Source: Macrosoma leucophasiata (taxonomy: Eukaryota > Arthropoda > Insecta > Lepidoptera > Hedylidae). From it: a stretch of 64,000 bases of DNA. The first letter of the stretch is position 1; every line of letters begins with the position of its first letter. The notes beneath the pieces are model-generated. The model was not told where the DNA came from. It made no database searches and saw only the letters and a program-made list of their open reading frames with translations. The translations under genes and the position numbers were made by a program. The stretch lies in NCBI GenBank assembly GCA_036365455.1, contig JAWQUS010000022.1, forward strand, positions 4,402,001 through 4,466,000, in the 5' to 3' direction. Shown here piece after piece: positions 21,771 to 33,500 of the stretch.

Positions 21771-21981
21771 GAACGATATAAATAATCTAGAAACAATTGA
21801 CTACGCCAAGTAGGGTTTCATGCTACGAAATCTCACAAAGAGAGCTATTTCGCTATTCGGAGAGCTATTTCGCTAGTATTAGCTACGACTCATTTGAGTT
21901 AGGTGCAGTCATGAGCCAAATCATATTTTACCTAAACTCTTTTTAGAGGCTATCTTCTCGAAATATTAAATGAATTAAATA

Positions 21982-22225
21982 ACTGCCTCAATTGCCTAGT
22001 GGTAGCAAGCCACTACTACTACGCTGGGGTCCTGGGTTGATTATCAGAGATACTGTAAAATACTTTATCTATTGGGCATTTTTAATTTTTTGGAAATTTC
22101 CCAGTACTTTGGAGTTTGGTAATATGCCCGGAGATGTCAACAGATTCGCCACCTTGTTACATGGGCCATAAAATAACGAGCGAATCGTGGGTGTTTGCAT
22201 GTGTGCTTGAATGCAATTTCATGAA
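21982..22225 (+). repeat. tRNA-SINE B, diverged
   Basis: Head aactgcctcaattgcctagt with a damaged B-box; tail ends cgtgggtgtttgcatgtgtg. Confidence 0.75.
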
Positions 22226-22960
22226 AAATTCAATGACAACAGTTTATGTTTCTACGATATGATGTCTTCATGTTTAGCGTTTCAAATTGTTATAAAAGGC
22301 AGTTTAATATACTTTGCGTCTCTTAACGTACTGATATGTTTTATATATGCAACTTACACAAATATCATAAAGATCGCACTACAGACGTGACTTTTCAGTA
22401 TTTATATATATTGCCGTGAGGTAGATGATATTTTATTGAAAAAACAAATAAAAAAAATTCTTTCCAAAAAAAAAAAAAAAAAAAACAATACTTGCGGCCA
22501 TTTTTTGATAGGCAACCTTTTGATAGGCAGGCCATACATATTCTCTAGATTATAAAGTAGCGTAAAAATTAGGTTTGCAGCATATATAATGAACGAAATG
22601 ATTCTGCAGTGGGATCTTAACCAATAGTTAAGGTGCAAAAGAGATAACGCTCTACAAACCCGACATAAGCCGAAGTCTCACTACGGTCGATGTACAATAT
22701 TTTTTATCGGATACTGTAAATTAGTCAGTGATTTATTATTCAAATTAAAAAAAAAAACTAATTTACTTTTTTTCCGCTTATTAACGCAGACAATACATAA
22801 AAAGTGTTGAACTAATGAGTGTAGTGTTTGCAGACGGTGCGTCATTAAGAACCAGTTTATTTGTTTCATATAAATTGTATGAAGTTTTTAGAAACGATCA
22901 AATACGCCACGAGCGCCCTTTGAAGAAGTCTAGTGCCATCACAAGATAATCCGCATACAT
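22226..22960. other. Unannotated, with a MITE fragment
   Basis: 22628-22703 matches one end of the GCACATCGA MITE (gagataacgctctacaaacc...tcgatgtacaatatttt). 22467-22485 is an A-run of about 19. Nothing else recognised. Confidence 0.5.
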
Positions 22961-23100
22961 AAGTCCCTACTAAAAAAAAATAAAAAAAAATAAACGCCAC
23001 TTAGCGTATCGTGCTACGACGTAGTCTCGTGTAAAAAAAATTTTTTTTTTGTTTTTGCTACGTAGCGTTTCGTGCTACGACGTAGCCCCGGCCGTGTAGC
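22961..23100. repeat. Local duplication around cgtgctacgacgtag
   Basis: tagcgtatcgtgctacgacg (23004) recurs as tagcgtttcgtgctacgacg (23066). Between them are an A-run and T-run forming a perfect A/T hairpin. Confidence 0.6.
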
Positions 23101-23316
23101 TATTTCGATAATAAGAGTCTATGGCACATTAGAGTGGAGAAGGTGTGAATGGGACCAAATAAATTGCGAGTCTTTAGACCTTCTCACTCAGCTTGTCGGT
23201 AACGGTCTTAACGGACGTGTTCTAATTTAAACCTACCTCGCTATTCAATTGCATCGTTATATGTCAAGCAGTTCACTATATTTTTTGGTGAGTGTATTTT
23301 CGCTTTTATATAATTA

Positions 23317-23517
23317 CTAGCGACCCGCCCCGGCTTCGCACGGGTGTATTGTTACCTATATCATAATAAAATATAGAGTATAGCACTCCTGAATTCCTGA
23401 ATAGTGTACATTTCTGGATGTGAAAGAATTTTCACAATGGGTTCAGTATTTACGAAGATTAGCCCCTACAAACGAACAAACAAAGTTACAAACATTACCT
23501 CTATATAATATTATAGA
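23317..23517 (-). mobile_element. Helitron-like element
   Basis: On the minus strand it starts TC (tctataatattatatagagg) and ends CTAG after a GC-rich stretch (plus-strand ctagcgacccgccccggctt). Obeys Helitron end rules. Confidence 0.65.
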
Positions 23518-23678
23518 CGGGCCGTGTAGCAGAAATCGTAATATTTTAATTTCACTATAACTTCAAAACTAAACGGCCAATCTTAATAATTCAAAGACAA
23601 TTATTATTATTAATTTATTATTATCAACATAAACTATAAACTGTACTTAGTGATGAAATTTACTTGCCGCTTACTTTT

Positions 23679-23953
23679 ACTGGTGGTAGAGCTCCAATGA
23701 CGGAGCTCGCGGGCGTAGGCACCACCGCATTACCTGATTTACTTGCCGCTAAATGGTAGTGTTCAGCACTATCGTGTTCCGGTCAGGTGGTAATTTCCGG
23801 CACAGAGGCATAACACCTTAGGCCTCAGGAGTGGTAACACATTTGCATTTTGACCTTGGTCTTTGTGTGGGTGTCTATAGGCTGCAGTCATCACTTAACA
23901 TCAATGTGAACTACATGCTTGTTTGCCACTTCAATTACATTAAAAAAAAAAAA
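23679..23953 (+). repeat. S300, near full length with small internal deletion
   Basis: ctggtggtagagctccaatg to the A-run; the usual gtacggccctgtaat segment is missing, giving ggtggtaatttccggc. Confidence 0.85.
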
Positions 23954-24540
23954 TTTTTTTTGATAAAGATTAATAGCATGAGTTAATAGCGTTTAAATGT
24001 CCAAAAAATTCAAGAATATTAAATAAAAAAATGGTTATTGTGTCTCACTCAACATAGATAGGTATAGTGTGTCGTAGACTTTTTGGTAGATATTTGTAAG
24101 ATCTACAATAAACTACAACATTTTATGGATCTATCTTATATTGTTTAGGCAGCGTACGCAAATTAGTATCTTTTCTGGTTGATTTTATACACCTTGTGTC
24201 CGAAAAACCCAAATATCTTACAGAACCCTATTTTTTCCATAATAAAATATAGCTTATGTTACTTGTGCATAATGTAGCTTTCGAATGGTGAAAGAATTTT
24301 TAAAATCAGTTTAGTAGTTTTTGAGCCTATTCAATACAACCAAACAAACATACAAACAAAGTTTACCTCTTTATAATATTATAAGTGTAGATACTAGCTG
24401 TCTGGCAGCATACCTAATTCAGCCCTATTTCTTTTAATCAAAGTTACATAGATTTTCCTATATTAATAAATGCCCCGACAGATTTCGTTCTATCTACCTA
24501 AATTTATTGGCATATCGCAGTTTAATAGAAATAAATTAAT
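23954..24540. other. Helitron-like remnant and unannotated DNA
   Basis: 24330-24391 (caaacatacaaacaaagttt, ctttataatattataagtg) matches the reversed 5' end of a lepidopteran Helitron-like family. The rest is AT-rich without features. Confidence 0.4.
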
Positions 24541-24543
24541 ACT

Positions 24544-24912
24544 GAAGCGCGCATGGCCCGGCGGTTCGTGTAGATCACAAGCGATCTACTCGGTTAAGCA
24601 CTACGGGCGCGGTCGAGTAGTGTGATGGGTGACCGCTAGTGGCAAATTAAAATGCGCGTTTCCGTGCTTCGGAGGGTACGTTAAGCCGTCGGTCCCGGTT
24701 GTTAAACCTTGTCGAAGGCCTTATGGGCGGTTTGAAAACATTCGAAAGCGGGTTGGCCATTAACTATCTTAATTTCTATTAATCTTATTTAATATTATCC
24801 TTATCTCCACCAAACCGTATTGGAGCAGCGTAGTGGAGTAAGCTCCAGGCCTCCTCTCAAGAAGGAGAGAGACTCGTGCCCAGCAGTGGGACGTATCAAG
24901 GATTGCCATTCT
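24544..24912 (+). repeat. 5S-rRNA-derived SINE, full length
   Basis: gaagcgcgcatggcccggcg head, ctcggttaagcactacgggc, gatgggtgaccgctagtggc, and tail cagcagtgggacgtatcaag. A roughly 55-bp AT-rich piece (24760-24806) is inserted or diverged in the body. Confidence 0.85.
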
Positions 24913-25076
24913 TAATGTGATGTAAGCGTTGTCGTTTTGTTTGTCGTCGGAATAGAGTAATTTGTATGGTAAAAGAAAATTGTTGTATTAATTATTTTCC
25001 TCGTATTTTTTTAGTTTTTCCTCCCGTGAGAACCATTCTCAGACACGCAGACTTCATCAAATACAATTAAAAAAAA

Positions 25077-25264
25077 CTGGTTGCCTGTAAAGTCGGTTTT
25101 ACGGGCGAAGATTTTACGTGACAACGTCTTTTTCTCGGTAGAAAGGCATTCGCCGGTCCGGCAGGCCTCTCTCTCGTTCGGTGACTCATCGTTACGTTAC
25201 CGGGCGTTACACTTTTTCATGAGTGACTCCGAGCCGCAACCTAATTTAAGACGTTGTCACGTCA
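25077..25264 (+). mobile_element. 188-bp element R188, copy 3
   Basis: The forward-strand copy, with an A-run before ctggttgcc and another after gtcacgtca. Its 5' flank is attaaaaaaaa and its 3' flank aaaaaatcagcc. Confidence 0.9.
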
Positions 25265-25439
25265 AAAAATCAGCCAAATCGGTTCAGCCGTTCTCAATCA
25301 AAGTTAATTACGACCTAAAGTATTTCAATATTATTTTATTTCTATAAGACTGCGACAGGTCAATAACTGCAGACAATGAAATCCTTAGGGGCAGTTATTA
25401 ATATAAAAAATCTATTTAACTTTGTTTTAGAGAAATAGG

Positions 25440-25625
25440 CAGAGTAATGCCTACAGTTACACATGCTCATAAACGGCATGCTCATTTGCAAACAAGCATG
25501 CTAATTCGCGAAGGATTAAGCGTGCTTATTATTAGCAATGTCTCGACACACATGCTACTAAGTAGTAATTGCTCAAAAGTGGCATGCTTTCGTGCTTGTA
25601 ATGAGCATGTGAGCTTGGGTTGCAC
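25440..25625. other. Cluster of catgct / agcatg words
   Basis: The hexamer catgct or its complement agcatg occurs about seven times in 170 bp (for example acatgctcat, ggcatgctca, aagcatgcta, acatgctact, ggcatgcttt, gagcatgtga). Function unknown; possibly degenerate tandem repeats. Confidence 0.5.
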
Positions 25626-25645
25626 CACGATATTTGTTAATGTTA

Positions 25646-25712
25646 TTGTAACGTTTTACATCCTTCTCTTACTTTAACAGATTTCTTTAAGTTAGAGAAG
25701 GATGTGAAATGT
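25646..25712. repeat. Inverted repeat near tacatccttctc
   Basis: ttttacatccttctct pairs with agagaaggatgtgaaat about 30 bp later. The same half-site occurs at 55257-55277. Confidence 0.6.
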
Positions 25713-25722
25713 CGATAACAAT

Positions 25723-26524
25723 AAAGGAGATGTTGCAAAAATGTATGGATCTCCGGCCATGTATTGTACACAAAATCATTAAACAGGCAAAATCAATATA
25801 AAAACGTTTTTCACTGCATATTTTCACTTATTTAGCTTTGTTTGCAGTTACAAAACTTTATTTGCAGTTAGAATTGCAACTCAAAACCAACATGGCGAAT
25901 ATGGGGGGAATACGGGCGATGTCATTTTGACATTTTCATTTTTTAAATTGTTTTTGACGTGACAACGTCTTAAATTAGGTTGCGGCTCGGAGTCACTCAT
26001 GAAAAAGTGTAACGCCCGGTAACGTAACGATGAGTCACCCAACGAGAGAGAGGCCTGCCGGACCGGCGAATGCCTTTCTACCGAGAATAAGACGTTGTCA
26101 CGTAAAATCTTCGCCCGTAAAACCGACTTTACAGGCAACCATTTTTTTTTATTATATAGTACTTGGAGAAAAAAGCAATATTTTCTAAATACTACCCAAA
26201 TAGATTTCATGTGTTAATACTATACTACTCGTTTTCCAATTTAAAAAAAAAACATCGATAAATTGATCGATTCGATCGAATATGTGATGCACTAGTAAGA
26301 TACAGATAGCATTAGTTTTGTTTTATCTACATAGGTACTATCCCAAGTATCGCCGCCATTTTGAACATGGTTGAAAATGATAAAATCGTTCGAATTAAAT
26401 GTTGTTGTAACTCTAAAATATATTCTTGAATAAACAAATTATTTATATTTTTTCAGATTCTTTTTAATTTACCAATTTTTTGAGGTAGTGTACGAACCAG
26501 AGCCGATCTCACAACATCTCCTTT
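25723..26524. mobile_element. TIR element (aaaggagatgttg family) with R188 inserted
   Basis: Left end aaaggagatgttgcaaaaat, right end caacatctccttt. The copy at 38965-39427 is colinear over most of its length but lacks the R188 insertion. No coding region; a non-autonomous DNA element of unknown superfamily. Confidence 0.75.
25955..26142 (-). mobile_element. 188-bp element R188, copy 4
   Basis: Exactly 188 bp. Inserted in the T-rich centre of a TIR element; the empty site tttttaaattgtattttg is seen at about 39164-39181. Confidence 0.9.
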
Positions 26525-26989
26525 AAATTTGACAAATATCGTGGGCATTCCCGGCTATTTGGTATTATAATCTTCTTTCACAATACCTCTGCGAAAAATC
26601 TGAAAAACAATGCCAAAATGATTGCATAATGACAGATTAAAATCAAGAATACAAAAGTATTAGGTTATGTAAGTCAGTGTGCCACTATCTATATCTTTCT
26701 TTAACATTCTGATATAGTATCAATGAATTTGATTGAATAGATCGGTGCAGGTTTGGCAAGAAGTAATTGTTAATTTTGCTAAACCAACTGCTGTTCTCAA
26801 ATATTTGAAGTTTGTGCGAAAGGTTCAAGCGGACTGGCGGCTTAACACGGGTGCAATAAATGTAATAAAGCCTTTGTGAAGGTGCAGCTTTTAAGCATGA
26901 ATTTTTGAAAATCGGTCCTGTAGTTTTTGTGTGAAAATGTTACAAACATACGTACAAAACACAAATGTTTCCTCTTTATAATATTAGTA
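26525..26989. other. Unannotated, with Helitron-like end
   Basis: 26895-26989 (aaatcggtcctgtagttttt, cctctttataatattagta) matches a reversed Helitron-like 5' region. 26525-26890 shows nothing recognisable. Confidence 0.45.
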
Positions 26990-27255
26990 TGGATTACTAC
27001 TACACTGGGTTCGATTCCCGGGTCGGCTATCAGAAATAACGGTGTAAAATTCTTTATCTTTGTATCCATTAGGATTTTTCAATTTTCTGGAAGTTTCCCA
27101 CTACCTCGGAATTTTGGAATGTGCTCGGCGATGTCAACAGGTTCGCCCTGGGCAAAAAAATGAACCGGCGAATCGTGGGTGTTTGCGTTTACCTATTTGA
27201 ATGCGTGCATTTACGTCTGCCCATCCCTTCGGGGATTATAAGCGTGAAGTAACGT
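26990..27255 (+). repeat. tRNA-SINE B just upstream of the gene
   Basis: Partial head with B-box ggttcgattcccg, body attaggatttttcaattttc, tail ccatcccttcggggattata. It ends about 30 bp before the putative 5'UTR acceptor at 27285. Confidence 0.8.
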
Positions 27256-27285
27256 TAAAACTTAATTAGTTTTTTATTGTTTCAG

Positions 27286-27418
27286 ATGATCAAACCCAGC
27301 CATGTTGCGGAGCGAGAGGCCAACGGATCTATGAGAGCTTTTGACCGATATTGAAAAAAAAAACGCACATGCGTTCTTGATGATATAGGGCGGGAGATTA
27401 AAAAAAAAACATTTGACA
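27286..27418 (+). other. FAR: Putative 5'UTR segment of FAR
   Basis: ttttttattgtttcag before 27286 is a good 3' splice site, so a non-coding first exon may lie upstream. An in-frame stop (tag at 27386-27388) precedes the ATG at 27419, supporting that start. The segment contains a 22-codon upstream ORF (27286-27354). Inferred only from splice signals. Confidence 0.5.
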
Positions 27419-27529
27419 ATGGCATCGTCTATCGGAGGCCCCTACGGTGACCAAGATTACATTCCAGTAGCAGAGTTTTACGCGGACAAGTCCGTGTTTG
27501 TTACGGGCGGCACCGGGTTTATGGGGAAG
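27419..27529 (+). CDS. FAR: FAR exon 1 (residues 1-37)
   Basis: Encodes the N-terminus, VPxxFY-like PVAEFYADK and the dinucleotide-binding TGGTGFMGK. Donor gtgagt at 27530; phase 0. Confidence 0.93.
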
Positions 27530-30500
27530 GTGAGTTTTTATATATGTATATTTTTATGAAATTGAAGTGATAAACAAGCATGCAGTTCACATTGATGTTA
27601 AATGATGACTGCAGCCTATAGACACCCACACAAAGACTAAGATAATAAGATAATTAATATACTTATTCCAAGAAAAACTTAGTGCAAAAAAGATCATTAT
27701 AAGAAAATTTGATTTAATCCTATGCAAGTTTTTTACTTCAATTACTGTGTTATTAATATGAGTAAATCAGTCATTTTATGATCAATAAACGTAATTAATA
27801 TGCCATTAAATTACTGTTTTGAAATGTGAACAATAGGTGATAGAAGAAACTGTATTTATTTACTAATTAGCTGTCCCTGCGACTTCGTCCGCGTGAGAAT
27901 TTATGATTGTTCAGTATCTACCCGGACAAAGTCGTGGGCGAAGCTAGAATAAAAGTAGCCTAAGTTACTTAAAAAAAAAAAAAAAATCATTAAACAAATC
28001 AAATCAAATCATTTATTTCAAATTGGTCTACAAGTCTACAAGGACACTTTTGCGATGTCGGGTTATAAGCTACCTAGAGAGAATGACTTATAATAATAAT
28101 CCAATAGGTATTACTACCACACCACTATATAAATAGTCTTAGGAATCGGCGTGCATGTATGAAGAGAATGATGAAGGTAGACGAGGCACGAGAGGTTTGT
28201 CAGAACCGGGATGTCTGGCGCTCTACACTCTCTGCCTACCCCGTTAGGGACCTGGCGTGAAGATACATACATACATACACTATATAAATACCAATTTAAT
28301 AATAATATTTAACCGATACGTGAATCATGAAATTTTTCAATTCCTTCATAGAGGAAAAAGAAAAATCTGTTCGTAATAATCATAGTCATTCACTTAGTCA
28401 TAGTAATTTACTCCTTATTACATTGATGTTAAGTGATGACTGTAGCCTATAGACACCCACACAAAGACCAAGGTCAAAATGAAGATGCGTTACCACTCCT
28501 GAGGCCTAAGGTGTTATGCCTCTGTGACGGACATTACATTACATTACATTACCACCTGACCGGCACACGATAGTGCTGAACACTACCATTTAGCGGCAAG
28601 TATGTTAGGTAATGCGGTGCTGCCTACGCCCGCGAGCTCCGTCACTAGAGCTCTATCACCAGTGTACGTGACATTGTTTATGTATTTGGTGTGAGTTTCG
28701 TAGTAATAGACGATTTTTGGTGTGTGTGTGTCACAGAAATTTTCTCCCGCGAAAAATGACAGACTGTTTGTTTTGCATTAGTAATAAAAGCTATGGCTAC
28801 TCCCCTCCTCTCCCGGAATTCCGGAAGTCTCCCGGATTTGACCTTTGAGAATTAAAATCTCCCGTCTCCCGGAAGGAATTTAAAATATAAAAATTCTCCC
28901 GGAATAACAAGTTGTTTAAAAGTAACGACACGCGAAGTCGAAATGGCTAAGAGCGGCGTAAATCACGACCGTGTTCGACAACAGCCTTCGACAATATCTC
29001 GCCACAGTCGCCACTACTGGCCAGAGTGGGTAACCAGACTAGCCAGCTAGTTTCGTATAAAGCGATTTGCGCGCGTGTAGGTAGGTAGGTACCTTTGTTT
29101 TAATGTTTCTTTCTGACCCATGTGCGTGAGAGAATGCGTCGTATTTGTCTCGCTCATTTTCGTTTCTCATAATTATGTTTTAAGTTTCATTCGTTCGCTC
29201 ATTCATTAGTCTGTATCTAACAGCGATCTATGTACTCGTAATTATTTCTATGTTGATAAGTTCAAAATAAAATAAAAAGTTATGATAATCATATTTTTTT
29301 TCTCCCGGATTTAGACAGCTAAGAGGTGGTAACCCTACCGGTGGCCCGTGTTGCTTTATGTTTTAAACAGTTGAATCGGTAGAAATTGAGGATTCAAAAC
29401 GGCATCTAATTGCCAATAACAATGTACATTGAACCCGCGCGAAGCCGGGGCGAGTCGCTAGTATCGTATAAATTTTATGTGATACCAGTTTTATCACCCC
29501 TTCGAAGTTCACGTGACCCGGTATTTCGATTGTCGAATCAAATTTTATGCGTTCGCTTAGACTTCAATACCTTATTGTACACGCGACGATCTTTATTGCG
29601 AATCTGAAGTAGAAAGGCTATTACACTACACGGTATTCAGGGTCCGGCAGAAAGGGTGGGCGTGGCCTCGCACCGGGTTGCCTAAGCGGCAACTACACTA
29701 CACACACTACACTACACACTACTACATTACACTATCCGGTCGACAGCGCCCTAACTCAATCGCAGTACAAGTACACGGGCCGCTCCGGTCGCCCTCATTA
29801 GGGCCCTAACTCCCTAAATGTTATTACACTACCCTGACCCTTGCTATCGTAACCTGATTACCGTGCCGTGTAATAAGTCCTTTAGACTTCAATACCTTAT
29901 TGTACACGCGACGATCTTTATTGCGAATCTGAAGTAGAAAGGCTATTACACTACACGGTATTCAGGGTCCGGCAGAAAAGGTGGGCGCGGCCTCGCGCCG
30001 GATTGACGCTTATTACGGCCCTACGGGCTTAATTAAGGCCCTTACTACTAAATGTTGACCCTTGCTATCGTACCCTGAATACCGTGCCGTGTAGTCATGC
30101 AATATCTGTTTGTGTATTGGAATGGTGCAACGCTATTTTTTAATGTAATTGAGGTGGTAAACAGTCATGCAGCTCACATTGATGTAAAGTGACGACTGCA
30201 GCCTATAGACGTATATACAAAAACCAGAGGTCAAAATGCAGATGCGTTGTCACCCCTGAGACCTAAGTTGTTATGTCTCTGTGATATTTATTACGGAGCC
30301 GTTCATATTGATCTAACCGGAACACGATAGCGCCGAACACTACCATTTAGTGGCCGATAGATTTTTTAAAATAATTTGCACATAACAAAAATCGTAACTT
30401 CACTCCTGTAATCCCCGAAGGGGTAGGCAGAGGTAAATGTTTGCATGCATTCAAGCATACATACAAACACCCACGACTAGGATTCCCACCTCTCTCGGAA

Positions 30501-33500
30501 TTCCGGTAATTTCCCGGATTCGAGCTCTGAAAATTAAAATCTCCCGTCTCCCGGCAGGAATTTAAAATATACTCAATTCTCCCGGATTAACAAGTTGTTC
30601 AAAAGTAACGACACGCGATGTCGAATTGGCTAAGAGCGGCGAAATTCACGACCGCGCACGACAACGGCCTTCTCGCCACTATCTTGCCACTGACGCCACT
30701 ACTTGGGTAGCTAGCTAGTTTCGTATAAAGTGATTTGTGTGCGTGTAGGTACTTTATTTTATTGTCTCTTTCTGACCCACGTGCGTTGGAGAATGCGTCG
30801 TCCTAGTCTCACTCATTTTCGTCTCTCATTTTTTGTTGTAAGTTTCGCTCGTTCGCTCATTAGTCAGTCAGTCAGTCTAACAGCAATCCATGCACTCTTT
30901 TAAGTTCGTAATGAAATAAAATGTTTTGATATTTAACTTTTTTTTTCTCCCGGATTTAGACAGCTAAGAGGTGGTAACCCTACCCACGACTCGCCGGTTA
31001 CGTTTTGGCCCATGTAACAGGTGGCGAACCTGTTGCCATCTCCGGGCACATTACCAAACTCCGAGGTTCTGGGAAACTTCTAGAAAATAGAAAAATCCCA
31101 AAATCCCAATAGAACCAGAGATAAAGGATTTTAAACCGTTATCTCTGATAGAATGAATCGAACCCTGGACCTCCGGCGCAGTAGTAGTGACCTGCTACCA
31201 CTACGCTACTGAGGCACTTTATAATTTGTAATTTATTTTCATCAGGTCCTGGTTGAGAAATTACTACGCAGTTGTCCGAAAATTAAGAAGATCTACCTTC
31301 TGATGCGGCCAAAGCGGGGACAAGATGTGGCTTCACGACTCACCGAACTGACACAGTCACCGGTAAGTCTTCTCTGCACCATCTCATACTTATGATTCTG
31401 ATAAACTAGAGAGAAAGAAAACAAAGAAAGAAAACAAAGAAAATAAAAAAGAAAAGAAAAAGAAAAGAAGGAAAGAAAAGAAAGATAGAAAAGAAAGATA
31501 GAAAAGAAAGAAAGAAAAGAAAGAAAGAAAACAAAGAAAAAAGAAAAGAAAAAAAAAGAAAAAAAGGAAGAAACTACTGAATCAATCTGATATAAAAAGT
31601 TGAGACGGTCTACTTTCTCATTCTTATGAAACATAGCAGAATTTTAAGGACACTAGTAGTCTACAGTGGTTCAAACTTCTGATTCATATCAATTATCATA
31701 TTAGAAAGTGATGGTTTACATCAGTGATTCCCAAAGTTTTTTTTTTATGTAATATGAAGTGGCAAACAAGCATGCAGTTCACATTGGTGTTTAGTGATGA
31801 CTGCAGCCTATAGACATCCACACAACAGACCTGAGGCCTAAGGTGTTATGCCTCTGTGCCGGAAATTACAGGGCCGTACATTGCCACCTGACCGAAACAC
31901 GATAGTGCTGAACACTACCATTTAGCGGCAAGTATATTAGGTAATGCGGTGGTGCCTACGCCCGCGAGTTCAGACACTAGAGCTCTACCACCAGTAGAAA
32001 TGCGTGAAATTTATGTGTTTCGTTAAAGTCAACGTGTGAGTTTCGTAGTAATAGACGATTTTTGTAGTGTGCGTGTGTGTGTGTGTGTGTGTCTCACACG
32101 TATTTCTCCCCGCAAAAAATGACAGACTGTTTTGTGTCGGTAATAAACGCTATGTCTACTCCCCTCCGGTCCACCGCGGCCCGTGTTGCTCTATGACTGT
32201 GGTTCATACTTCTGAGACATCTCACGTTAGAAAGTATAGGTTATCTACATTCTGATGCTGCCAAAATGAGGGCAGGAATTGGCTTCGCGACTCAACAAAC
32301 TGATACAGTCACCGGTTAGTGAATAGTATCTCATACTTCTGATTTGTCTCATTATAATTCTTCGGCATAGTGTGTTTAGACACTATATAAAGTTAGCGCA
32401 ACTGCCTGTAAGTCCGAATATCGGCTGGAGGGACACATAATAAGAAAGAAAGAAAACGCGTTTATTTGGCGCAAAGCCGGAAAACACACAAAACCAAACA
32501 GATTTAAAAACACAAAACAATTAATTTTAAACTAGTACAAGCACAAAAACAATAGACCACAAAAAAAAAGAGATAAAGAAAAAAAAATAACAGAAAAAAC
32601 AGAACCAACTACACAGTGACACAAACAAACAAGTAGGTAATGATAATAGTGTGTGTCACACAGCTGCGCCAAAATTGTCTCCAGTTCAGCATAGAAGTCA
32701 GGCGTAACGCCTGACGCTGATTTTCAATGGAACCACATGAGGGAGTTCACGGATGTCAAAACGTCACGGAAAAATAAAATAGAAGTGCATAAATAAAGAT
32801 ACCTAGTAAAAACGAATAAATATAAAATAATTTTTTTTTTTCATAAAATAAACATATTAGATATTATTATACTTATACATAATATTTAGAATAATTAAAA
32901 TATTGAAGATTACACCTAATAAGTTAGTGGCTGCTGTACCGATGAAATGAACTCGTGGCGCGTGCGTCACAGGAGCGCAATGTCCCAAGGCTGCGCAGGG
33001 TAATACATATTCGATTATGAGCTGGAGGTGCATCTTTTGCTCTATTCATCGGTTGGTGCGGATATGACATGTGTGCGAGGCCTCCCTTCGATTAGTTCGG
33101 CTCGGATAACTGTGCGTTCACTCATGTCGTTCGTGTTCGACTACACAATAATCGATGTCTTTTGTCCGACAGTTATTCGAGACGTTGAGGAAAGAGCGGC
33201 CGCTCGAGTTGAACAAGATAGTCCCAATTGTGGGCGACATAACGGAACCGGAGCTGGGCATCAGTCTCGCGGACCAGGCGATGCTGTGTCAGAAGGTGAG
33301 ATAAAAAAAGTCAAAATGTTTATACTCAGATAAATACTAATTTATTGGTTAATATGAATTTACATGTCACATTCTATTTATTTATTTATTCTTCAATGCA
33401 CCGAGTACATTAGGCGGACTTAATGCCACTAGGCATTCTCTAACAGTCAACCTTTGGGATGTGGGACAGGATTGTAAAGGGTGCAATTTATATAAGGACA

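Larger units (their letters stand above)
27530..31245 (+). other. FAR intron 1 (3.7 kb)
   Basis: Phase 0. Mostly repeats, listed separately. The acceptor ttattttcatcag lies only about 26 bp past the end of a SINE B copy. Confidence 0.9.

Noticed and set aside
25081..25347. Small conserved protein encoded by the 188-bp element
   Set aside because: The frame repeats in all copies simply because the copies are near-identical; no start, domain or codon bias supports translation. Kept as an open question under the element.
31293..31634. 113-codon Phe/Ser-rich ORF on the minus strand
   Set aside because: Comes from the (GAAA)n purine tract and antisense of FAR exon 2.
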